From positions 1-14,143 of the forward strand of contig CAILKS010000079.1 in assembly GCA_903834855.1 (NCBI GenBank): a DNA stretch of 14,143 nt. The letters run 5' to 3'. Positions 6,559 to 11,461 of the stretch are shown here, piece after piece. Within the stretch, counting starts at the first letter, position 1. Each line of letters starts with the position of its first letter. Source of the DNA: an uncultured bacterium (GTDB taxonomy: Bacteria; Patescibacteriota; Minisyncoccia; Phycocordibacterales; UBA5272). Both the position numbers and the translations under genes were made by a program. The notes beneath the pieces are model-generated. The model worked only from the letters and a program-made list of their open reading frames with translations, was not told the DNA's origin and did not search any database.

Positions 6559-7035
6559 TTAGTTGTTTGCCGCAGGTCTTTCGACAAGTGCTAGCATGTG
6601 ATATTGCCTTTCAGCATTCCAAATATGTTCTGCTATAGCCAAACATTTAGGATAATCATCACCAGCGGATTTAACAATATCCCAAAGGGTATTAATTCCA
6701 ATAGCTTTTAAACAACCGATGGTGGTTTTGCAATCGCAGAAGCTTTCAAGCTCAAAATCGATAGTTCGCGGCCACAAGGATGTGTTGCGAAGAGTAAAAG
6801 AAAGATGACTCATGCCAACCTTTAGAGTTTCAATTTCCTTTTCAGATAAATCACGTCCTGGGTGAAAACCCGGAACACGTTTACCTTTTATGAGCAGATT
6901 GCAAAGACGTGCCGCTTTTTGAAGACGATCCAAAATCTTTTCACTATCAACTGGACTTTTGTCAGTACAGTCGACCATTGTTGATTTGGCGGTGACAATA
7001 GGTCGATAATTTTGCGCGAAGTCTGCTGTATACAT
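6559..7035 (-). CDS. Unknown protein with an RNA polymerase alpha-CTD-like segment
   Basis: The 158-residue soluble protein has a C-terminal stretch (about residues 92-150) reading FELESFCDCKTTIGCLKAIG and then INTLWDIVKSAG, ending in an IAEHIWNAERQ helix. This recalls the alpha C-terminal domain of RNA polymerase, where LELSVRS...NCLK...GI.TIGDLV builds the helix-hairpin-helix fold that binds DNA and activators. Cysteines at the turn (C-x-C...C) are extra. The N-terminal half is not recognised. SD AAAGGA lies 7 bases before the ATG. It is the second gene of a minus-strand pair, 24 bases after the 7060-7494 gene. A role as a small DNA-binding regulator is possible but unproven. The gene is less AT-rich than its neighbours. 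Confidence 0.7.
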   Translation of the reverse strand: MYTADFAQNYRPIVTAKSTMVDCTDKSPVDSEKILDRLQKAARLCNLLIKGKRVPGFHPGRDLSEKEIETLKVGMSHLSFTLRNTSLWPRTIDFELESFCDCKTTIGCLKAIGINTLWDIVKSAGDDYPKCLAIAEHIWNAERQYHMLALVERPAANN

Positions 7036-7059
7036 TTCTTTTCCTTTCTAGTTATAGAT

Positions 7060-7494
7060 TTAAGCAGCCTGTACCGTTCTTTCAGCGGCAAGTTCTTGAT
7101 ATACCTCGTAAAAGGTTCGTAGGGCTGTGAAGTTCTTGATTTTGAATTGATTAAGAGCTGTCAAAATTTCTTCAAAATCGAGATCAACAAGACTCCCAAG
7201 TGTGCTAAATTTTTCAATCCGCACAAAGAGGTTAATTGCCCCGGCACTATTTCCGTAATACGGTAACAGTACTTGAGATTTTAAATCACCTTCATTTTGA
7301 GGTTGACGCAACAGAAACATTGCAGTATCTAACCTTTTCAAGCTTGTAAACTTCTCCAAGTCACTGATTTCCTCAGATGGCAAATGGTGAATTCGCTTGT
7401 TTGTGACAGATAAAGCCTGTCTCAACAAGTTAGAGTTTGTCATTTGTCGTCGTACAAGACTTTCTGTCTGTCTTCTTGTATAAATAACCGGCAT
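7060..7494 (-). CDS. Unknown protein, first gene of a minus-strand pair
   Basis: The 144-residue product is not recognised. It is soluble and mostly helical by composition. The N-terminus is basic (YTRRQTESLVRRQ), followed by a helical middle (SDLEKFTSLKRLDTAMFLL), and its last third (LDFEEILTALNQFKIKNFTALRTF) vaguely resembles the helix-hairpin-helix part of its partner. The SD AAAGGAG (plus-strand 7502-7508) is well placed before the ATG. A strong promoter lies at 7557-7585. The two genes are probably co-transcribed and may act together. An evolutionary relation between the two proteins is only a guess. Confidence 0.68.
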   Translation of the reverse strand: MPVIYTRRQTESLVRRQMTNSNLLRQALSVTNKRIHHLPSEEISDLEKFTSLKRLDTAMFLLRQPQNEGDLKSQVLLPYYGNSAGAINLFVRIEKFSTLGSLVDLDFEEILTALNQFKIKNFTALRTFYEVYQELAAERTVQAA

Positions 7495-7556
7495 ACCAAC
7501 TCTCCTTTAAGATTATGACCTAGTGGTCGTGGTTTTGAAATGGAACTTAAGTAAAA

Positions 7557-7585
7557 ATAGTAACATAATTATTGATAGCCGTCAA
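7557..7585 (-). promoter_or_regulatory. Strong promoter of the minus-strand pair
   Basis: Read on the minus strand: TTGACG (7580-7585), a 17-base spacer, then TGt-TACTAT (hexamer 7557-7562). It has both a near-consensus -35 and an extended -10. The leader of roughly 55 bases includes a small GACC-TAGT-GGTC hairpin (7517-7528) and the SD. Confidence 0.75.
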
Positions 7586-7620
7586 ATAAAAACTCTCAAA
7601 TTCTAACACTTGTGTGTATC

Positions 7621-7648
7621 TAACTGCTCACTGCCTATTGCTTACTGC
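7621..7648. repeat. Heptamer array, NNACTGC type
   Basis: Four units in perfect 7-base register (TAACTGC, TCACTGC, and then CTATTGC and TTACTGC). The -10 hexamer TATACT begins exactly where the fifth unit would, so the TG of the extended -10 box is part of the last repeat unit. Confidence 0.75.
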
Positions 7649-7654
7649 TATACT
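7646..7654 (+). promoter_or_regulatory. Extended -10 promoter of the RecB/Cas4-like gene, leaderless
   Basis: TGcTATACT ends 7 bases before the ATG at 7662. A second TATAAT (7656-7661) directly abuts the ATG and is too close to be the -10 box. No SD. Confidence 0.7.
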
Positions 7655-7661
7655 ATATAAT

Positions 7662-8528
7662 ATGGCTGATAAATACACTGCTGTTTGGGTGTCACATTCT
7701 TCAATGGGGGACTTTTTAAAGTGCCCACGATTATACTATTTACATAATATGTATAAAGATCCTAGTACTGGTCGTAAAATGTCTATAGTAACGCCACATA
7801 TGTCTTTAGGTATTGCAGTGCACGAAGTTTTAGAAGGGCTAGGAGACTATCCTGCAAATGAAAGGATGAAGCGTGATTTACGGGCAACTTTTGAAGAGGA
7901 ATGGTTAAAAGTAACTGGTATAAGAGGCGGATTCACGGGAATAGAAATGGAAGAAGAATTTAAATTACGTGGAAAAGAAATGATAAATAATGTTATAAAA
8001 GATCCAAAATTTCTTGTAAATAAAAGAATTAAACTTCCGAAAGAAAAGATGAATCCAAACTATTATCTTTCGGAAGATGACAATATTATTTTAAACGGCC
8101 AAATTGATTGGATAGAATATTTAGAGGATGACACACTCCATATTGTGGATTTCAAGACTGGAAAAAATGAAGAAAAAGATGGCTCATTGCAACTTCCAAT
8201 TTATTTACTTCTTTGTAACGCTCTTCAAAAAAGAAAAGTAACTCGTGCGAGCTATTGGTATTTGGAAAGTGATAAAATGGTAGAAAAAGAATTGCCGGAT
8301 TTAGAAAAAGCTAGGCACGACGTCTACGACGTCGCGCTCCGTGTGAAAATTGCTCGTGATAAAAATGAATTTTCTTGTATAAATGGAAAAGATGGTTGTA
8401 TGAATTGTAAACCTTATGAAAAGATTTTAGATTGGAATAAAAAAACAGAAGATGAAAGAAAAAACGATGAATCTGTAATTTCTGTTGGTATAGGTGGATT
8501 TAATCAGGATTTGTTTGTGATAAAATAA
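7662..8528 (+). CDS. RecB/Cas4-like PD-(D/E)XK nuclease, probable iron-sulfur protein
   Basis: The 288-residue product is a stand-alone nuclease of the PDDEXK_1 (RecB/AddB C-terminal) type. The core residues are H54 in LGIAVHEVLE, D149 in NGQIDWIEY, D163-F-K165 in HIVDFKTGK, and Q177-x-x-x-Y181. One cysteine near the N-terminus (C21 in LKCPRLYYL) and three near the C-terminus (C239, C246, C249) reproduce the split cysteine arrangement of the [4Fe-4S] cluster in AddB and Cas4, although the C-terminal spacing (x6, x2) is not the usual one. No cas genes or CRISPR array are nearby, so a repair role, perhaps with the helicase-nuclease upstream, is likelier than adaptation. The in-frame start at 7614 was rejected because it would read through the repeat array and promoter. 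Confidence 0.88.
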   Translation: MADKYTAVWVSHSSMGDFLKCPRLYYLHNMYKDPSTGRKMSIVTPHMSLGIAVHEVLEGLGDYPANERMKRDLRATFEEEWLKVTGIRGGFTGIEMEEEFKLRGKEMINNVIKDPKFLVNKRIKLPKEKMNPNYYLSEDDNIILNGQIDWIEYLEDDTLHIVDFKTGKNEEKDGSLQLPIYLLLCNALQKRKVTRASYWYLESDKMVEKELPDLEKARHDVYDVALRVKIARDKNEFSCINGKDGCMNCKPYEKILDWNKKTEDERKNDESVISVGIGGFNQDLFVIK

Positions 8529-8534
8529 AGATGT

Positions 8535-8580
8535 TAATCTTTTTATGTCGTCACTCGGACGAAGTATAAAAGATTACTTT
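8535..8580. terminator. Composite hairpin terminator
   Basis: Outer arms (8535-8546 with 8566-8576, one bulged T) enclose an inner stem TCGTC/GACGA (8548-8552 with 8558-8562). The hairpin is followed by CTTTT. It lies just after the RecB/Cas4-like gene. The remaining bases to 8626 are AT-rich with no clear SD. A weak TG-extended AAAAAT (8613-8621) is a possible -10 for the next gene. Confidence 0.7.
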
Positions 8581-8626
8581 TCTACTCCGCTCCTCGCTAG
8601 ACAAAATAACTCTGTAAAAATAATTT

Positions 8627-9031
8627 ATGAATACACAACAAACATTAGGATGGTATGCAAGTTTAATTAAACCAGAATGGGCACCACCAGCTTGGCTTTT
8701 CGGTCCAGCTTGGACTTTTCTTTATATATTGATTGCAATAAGTTTTGGTTTTATTTTTTATAAATATAAAAAAGGCCAAATAAAACAAAAAGTAGCTTTA
8801 CCTTTTGCTCTCAACTTAATCTTTAACTTTATATTTTCTCCAATACAGTTCATGTTGCAGAATAATATTCTTGCAGCAGTGGATGTTATTCTAATATGGA
8901 TTACAATTATTTGGATTATGAAGGTTTCTTGGAAAAAATATAGATGGGTTGCTCTTATGAATATTCCATATTTAGTATGGGTATCTTTTGCAACAGTATT
9001 ACAATTAACTGTTACATTTTTGAATTGGTAA
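8627..9031 (+). CDS. TspO/MBR family protein, copy 1
   Basis: The 134-residue integral membrane protein has five predicted helices and the tryptophan-rich TspO signature at its N-terminus: W-Y-A-S-L-I-K-PEWAPPAWLFGPAWTFLY. The NLIFNFIFSPIQF helix and the C-terminal VWVSFATVLQLTVTFLNW are also typical. TspO proteins bind porphyrins and related ligands and act in tetrapyrrole, lipid or stress signalling, and the role in CPR cells is not known. The gene is followed by a rhodanese-like gene six bases downstream. A second TspO lies at 12576-12974, and the two share the PxWAPPxWxFGPxWTFLY and NLIFNF-x-F-x-PIQF segments, so they are close paralogs. No SD is visible. Confidence 0.93.
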   Translation: MNTQQTLGWYASLIKPEWAPPAWLFGPAWTFLYILIAISFGFIFYKYKKGQIKQKVALPFALNLIFNFIFSPIQFMLQNNILAAVDVILIWITIIWIMKVSWKKYRWVALMNIPYLVWVSFATVLQLTVTFLNW

Positions 9032-9037
9032 TACATT

Positions 9038-9268
9038 ATGTTAATAGATGTACGCACAGAAGAAGAGTATAAAAAGGGACATCATGAAGATGCTGTAAAT
9101 ATTCCCCTTGATAAAATACCAACTAATTTAGCTGGTGTCCCTTTTGATGAAAAAATAATACTTTATTGTTTTAGTGGTGGGAGAGCAGAAGTTGCACAAC
9201 ATTTTTTGAAGGGGAAAGGATTTAAAAATGTTTCCCTATTAAATGATACAGGAGAGTATGAGGAGTAG
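9038..9268 (+). CDS. Short rhodanese-like protein
   Basis: The 76-residue protein is a minimal rhodanese domain. LIDVRTEEEYKKGHHEDAVNIP is the classic first half, and LYCFSGGRAE carries the catalytic cysteine (C44) in a six-residue C-FSGG-R loop, as in single-domain sulfurtransferases of the PspE/GlpE type. It moves sulfane sulfur through a cysteine persulfide. The domain begins directly at the DVR strand and ends soon after the final strand, so it lacks the usual N-terminal lead-in and is shorter than the usual length of about 100 residues. It follows TspO by six bases and is probably co-transcribed. No SD is seen. A DoxX-like protein downstream, also linked to sulfur in some species, may be coincidental. 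Confidence 0.87.
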   Translation: MLIDVRTEEEYKKGHHEDAVNIPLDKIPTNLAGVPFDEKIILYCFSGGRAEVAQHFLKGKGFKNVSLLNDTGEYEE

Positions 9269-9390
9269 GTTAATAGTTTCAAGTTTTTAGTTTCCAGTTT
9301 TAAGAAAATACTAGTACAAAATGCAAAGGGTCGCGCCGTAGGCGCGACCCTTTGCATTTTCTGGAAACTAAAAACTGGAAACTTGAAACT
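9268..9390. repeat. Composite element copy 2: array, hairpin, array
   Basis: The left array (9275-9302) has four AGTTTNN units, and a related GGTTAAT at 9268-9274 overlaps the rhodanese stop. The hairpin is at 9318-9360. The right array (9363-9390) has four NNAAACT units and with CT before it is identical to 2-31 and 10082-10111. Left and right arrays are reverse complements of each other, apart from one extra unit type. The rest of the gap to 9476 shows only a possible promoter. Confidence 0.85.
9318..9360. terminator. 20-bp perfect hairpin, likely bidirectional terminator
   Basis: Positions 9318-9337 pair perfectly with 9341-9360 around a GTA loop. The stem opens with AAAA and closes with TTTT. 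It is the longest of the three hairpins with the CGCC/GGCG tip, and separates the TspO-rhodanese operon from the DoxX-like gene. Confidence 0.85.
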
Positions 9391-9442
9391 GTGCCCGTGT
9401 GGACAAATAATAATTAAATCTTTTTAAACTGATAAACTTAAA

Positions 9443-9470
9443 TTGTCTAAGAGATTTTACTTACTATTTT
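9443..9470 (+). promoter_or_regulatory. Possible promoter of the DoxX-like gene
   Basis: TTGTCT (9443-9448), a 16-base gap, and TATTTT (9465-9470), which ends 6 bases before the ATG at 9477. The -10 is weak, but the spacing repeats the leaderless layout seen at other genes. No SD. Confidence 0.4.
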
Positions 9471-9476
9471 AAAAAT

Positions 9477-10001
9477 ATGTCAAAACATCGATCTATGTTT
9501 GCTCAGTTTTTCTTTCATAATACACAGTCGTCTTGGTTGTGGTTATTGGTTCGTGTATATATTGGCTGGGAGTGGTTATATGCTGGTTATGAAAAAGTTA
9601 TTAATCCTGTTTGGGTTGGTAGTAATGCTGGTACCGCAATAACTGGTTTCTTAAATGGATCACTAGGGAAGACAGGGGGATTGCATCCAGATGTTTCTAT
9701 GAGCTATGCATATTTAATAGAACATATTGCATTACCTAATGCCCACACATTATCTTATGTGATTGCTTTTGGTGAAGTAGCAATAGGAGCGATGCTTATA
9801 CTGGGATTATTTACGGGTATTGCAGCATTCTTAGGGGCAGCGCTTAATTTCAATTTTATGTTTGCAGGAACTGTCAGTATGAATCCTTATTGGTTACTTG
9901 GAGAAATATTTTTGATACTAGCTTGGAGAGTTGCGGGTCGTATTGGTCTTGATAGATATGTACTTAGATTTTTAAGTCGTTCAGTCATAAATAGTAATTA
10001 G
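9477..10001 (+). CDS. DoxX-like membrane protein
   Basis: The 174-residue protein has four to five hydrophobic helices and a DoxX/DoxD pattern: LVRVYIGWEWLYAGYEKVINPVW near the N-terminus, a lumenal-type insert with HPDVSMSY, then FGEVAIGAMLILGLFTGIAA, LGAALNFNFMFAGTVSMNP, and a C-terminal AGRIGLDRY. DoxD-type proteins form part of thiosulfate:quinone oxidoreductase in archaea, and other DoxX proteins work with thiol redox or sulfur stress. In an anaerobic, respiration-poor CPR cell the partner is unclear. The stop codon TAG lies inside the first unit of the next repeat array (9998-10004). The gene stands alone between two hairpin elements. Confidence 0.88.
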   Translation: MSKHRSMFAQFFFHNTQSSWLWLLVRVYIGWEWLYAGYEKVINPVWVGSNAGTAITGFLNGSLGKTGGLHPDVSMSYAYLIEHIALPNAHTLSYVIAFGEVAIGAMLILGLFTGIAAFLGAALNFNFMFAGTVSMNPYWLLGEIFLILAWRVAGRIGLDRYVLRFLSRSVINSN

Positions 10002-10111
10002 CAATTAGTATTTAGCAATTAGGAAAATATAAATATTTAAAACTCAAAGAGTTGCGCCTACGGCGCAACTCTTTGTATTCTCTGGAAACTAAAAACTGGA
10101 AACTTGAAACT
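9998..10111. repeat. Composite element copy 3: array, hairpin, array
   Basis: The left array has four TTAGNNN units (TTAGCAA, TTAGTAT and so on, 9998-10025). The hairpin is at 10045-10075. The right array has four NNAAACT units (10084-10111). From the 3' hairpin arm to the array end, 10071-10111 differs from 9350-9390 at only 2 of 41 positions, while the left array uses a different word from copies 1 and 2. Confidence 0.83.
10045..10075. terminator. 14-bp perfect hairpin with the shared tip
   Basis: Positions 10045-10058 pair with 10062-10075 around a TAC loop. It is followed by TATTCTCT rather than a clean T-run, so termination may be weaker than at copies 1 and 2. It separates the DoxX-like gene from lexA. 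Confidence 0.78.
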
Positions 10112-10138
10112 ATTTTCTACTTATCCCCACCTGTTCTA

Positions 10139-10167
10139 TTGCATTAGAACATTTGTTCTATTACACT
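10139..10167 (+). promoter_or_regulatory. lexA promoter, leaderless
   Basis: TTGCAT (10139-10144), a 17-base spacer, then TACACT (10162-10167), which ends 6 bases before the ATG at 10174. The spacer is filled almost exactly by the SOS box. No SD. Confidence 0.75.
10145..10160. promoter_or_regulatory. LexA operator (SOS box)
   Basis: TAGAACATTTGTTCTA is a near-perfect palindrome containing GAAC-N4-GTTC, the Gram-positive/Bacillus-type LexA box. It sits between the -35 and -10 of lexA, so bound LexA would block RNA polymerase and repress its own gene. A further half-site TGTTCTA lies upstream at 10132-10138. Confidence 0.88.
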
Positions 10168-10173
10168 AAATAC

Positions 10174-10737
10174 ATGAAAGACGAACAAGAAATATCAACT
10201 TTTTTTATAGAGAATAAGCGTATGCCAACGTTTGAAGAAATGAAAAATCTCTTTGGAGTTTCCTCAAAAAATACAGTTGCTTACAGAGTAAAGAAACTTA
10301 TAGAAGGCGGTATCTTGGAGAAGTCGGGTAACAAGCTTTCTTTGGTCCAAATCGGCTCTGTAATGAGGTTGGGAACTGTTCAGGCAGGATTTCCCACTGC
10401 AGCTGAAGAAGATGTTTCTAGTGAGCTTTTATCTCTTGATGATTTTTTAATAGAAAGAAAAAGTGCAACCTATATGCTAGAGGTTAGAGGTGAGTCAATG
10501 AAGGATGCAGGAATCATGGAGGGAGATTTAGTTCTTGTAGAAAGGGGAAGGACAGCACGTAGAGGGGACATAGTTTTAGCTCTTGTAGATAATGAATACA
10601 CATTAAAATATTTACAAACAGAAAACGGTAAACCAGTTCTCGTTCCAGCAAATAAAGCATTTAAAAAAATATATCCAAACCCAAATAAATTAAGAATAGA
10701 AGCAGTATTAAAAGCCGTAGTAAGGAAATACAGATAA
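10174..10737 (+). CDS. lexA: LexA repressor
   Basis: The 187-residue protein has an N-terminal winged helix (about 1-55, with PTFEEMKNLFGVSSKNTVAYRVKKL as helix-turn-helix) and a C-terminal S24 autoprotease domain. The cleavage site is Ala71-Gly72 in VQAGFP, the catalytic serine is S108 in RGESM, and the general base is K145 in YTLKYL. RecA filaments on damaged DNA trigger self-cleavage and relieve repression of SOS genes. The ATG at 10174 was chosen over an upstream in-frame TTG at 10153 because that codon lies inside the operator and because the -10 box ends 6 bases before 10174. A 40-residue ORF and a Y-family polymerase relative follow. Confidence 0.95.
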   Translation: MKDEQEISTFFIENKRMPTFEEMKNLFGVSSKNTVAYRVKKLIEGGILEKSGNKLSLVQIGSVMRLGTVQAGFPTAAEEDVSSELLSLDDFLIERKSATYMLEVRGESMKDAGIMEGDLVLVERGRTARRGDIVLALVDNEYTLKYLQTENGKPVLVPANKAFKKIYPNPNKLRIEAVLKAVVRKYR

Positions 10738-10794
10738 TGAATAAGTTTAAAGTTTATAAAGTCCATAAAGTTGAAAGTAATACAAAAAACTATC

Positions 10795-10830
10795 AACCAG
10801 TAACTAGTAACCACTAACTACCCAATCACC
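10795..10830. repeat. Heptamer array, AACNAGT type, abutting an ATG
   Basis: Units AACCAGT, AACTAGT, and then AACCACT and AACTACC run to 10822 in 7-base register, followed by CAATCACC and an ATG at 10831. The preceding sequence (10743-10777) is a looser AAGTTTA-type array. The array is rich in A and C and would make an unstructured leader. Confidence 0.7.
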
Positions 10831-10953
10831 ATGAAAATCCTAAACCTATCAATTGAAATAACAAAGATTCCTAAAAATGTCGAGTCTACTTATTTAAGTA
10901 GTAAAGTTAATTTTATTGGAAGACTTTCCCAACTTTCAGAACTCTCCCGATAA
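10831..10953 (+). CDS. 40-residue ORF in the SOS island, unknown
   Basis: A 40-codon frame between lexA and the Y-family relative. It starts with MKILNLSIEITKIPKNVE and ends in two stops close together (TAA, then TAG). The product is soluble and weakly basic, with no recognised family. It is supported mainly by position: a heptamer array runs into its ATG exactly as at the next gene. There is no SD. It could be a small LexA-controlled protein, a remnant of a lost gene, or a chance frame. Confidence 0.35.
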   Translation: MKILNLSIEITKIPKNVESTYLSSKVNFIGRLSQLSELSR

Positions 10954-10966
10954 TAGTATTTAATTC

Positions 10967-11001
10967 TACAACCTACAACCTATCACCTAAAACCTACCCC
11001 C
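10967..11001. repeat. Heptamer array, TACAACC type, abutting an ATG
   Basis: Five units in perfect 7-base register: TACAACC twice, then TATCACC, and TAAAACC and TACCCCC. The array ends at the base before the ATG at 11002. It replaces any SD. Confidence 0.82.
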
Positions 11002-11433
11002 ATGACTTCCTCAAAAAATTCACACAGAGCAATAATAAATATAAGCATATACGGAAAAAATGATTCTCGTGTTAATTACAGTCGTCGTATGTATGCAATC
11101 ATTAGACGATACACACCGGATGTTGTTGAAGGAAATATGAATGAATGTCTTGCTGACTTAACTGGATTACGTACATTCTTTAAAATGACCTATGCTGAGA
11201 TTGCGGAAAAAATAAAAAATGATTTAACAAAAGAAATAGGTGTAAGATTTACTTTAAAAGTTACTACGACAACACCTTTTGAGCAGTTTAAAAATAAATC
11301 AAAAAAATCTCAAAATATTTCAACTTATAAAGAAATAAATAAACTTTTTGCAGGTTCAAATTTTCTAGCTACAAAAAATATTTTAGGAATTAAAAGAAGA
11401 TTAGCTGTACCATTTATCGGTCGTGTTTCGTAA
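11002..11433 (+). CDS. Shortened, catalytically altered Y-family DNA polymerase relative
   Basis: The 143-residue protein matches parts of DinB/UmuC-type translesion polymerases. Residues 26-86 (YSRRMYAIIRRYTPDVVEG, then ECLADLTGL, TYAEIAEKIKNDLTKEIG) follow the palm segment closely. The last 30 residues (INKLFAGSNFLATK, KRRLAVPFIG) look like the polymerase C-terminal tail. The usual S-I-D-E-C motif reads N-M-N-E-C, so the catalytic aspartate is Asn47. The N-terminal metal-binding segment (normally HIDCDAFF-like) is replaced by INISIYGKN. About 80 residues after the first strand and most of the thumb and little finger appear deleted. Normal family length is about 350-420. The frame is open, so it may be a dead paralog with a regulatory role, or a decaying gene. 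The position after lexA fits SOS control. Confidence 0.7.
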   Translation: MTSSKNSHRAIINISIYGKNDSRVNYSRRMYAIIRRYTPDVVEGNMNECLADLTGLRTFFKMTYAEIAEKIKNDLTKEIGVRFTLKVTTTTPFEQFKNKSKKSQNISTYKEINKLFAGSNFLATKNILGIKRRLAVPFIGRVS

Positions 11434-11461
11434 AAAAAGGAGCCTCAGCGGGCTCCTTTTT
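11434..11461. terminator. Bidirectional terminator between convergent genes
   Basis: An 11-bp stem (11434-11444 with 11451-11461) with a TCAGCG loop, A-run on one side and T-run on the other. It serves both the Y-family relative and the HNH-like gene. The stop codon of the HNH-like gene lies in the loop. Confidence 0.92.

Noticed and set aside
7614..7661. Longer start for the RecB/Cas4-like nuclease
   Set aside because: It reads through the repeat array and -10 box. The extra residues look like translated repeat.
10153..10173. TTG start for lexA
   Set aside because: It lies inside the SOS box and upstream of the predicted transcription start.
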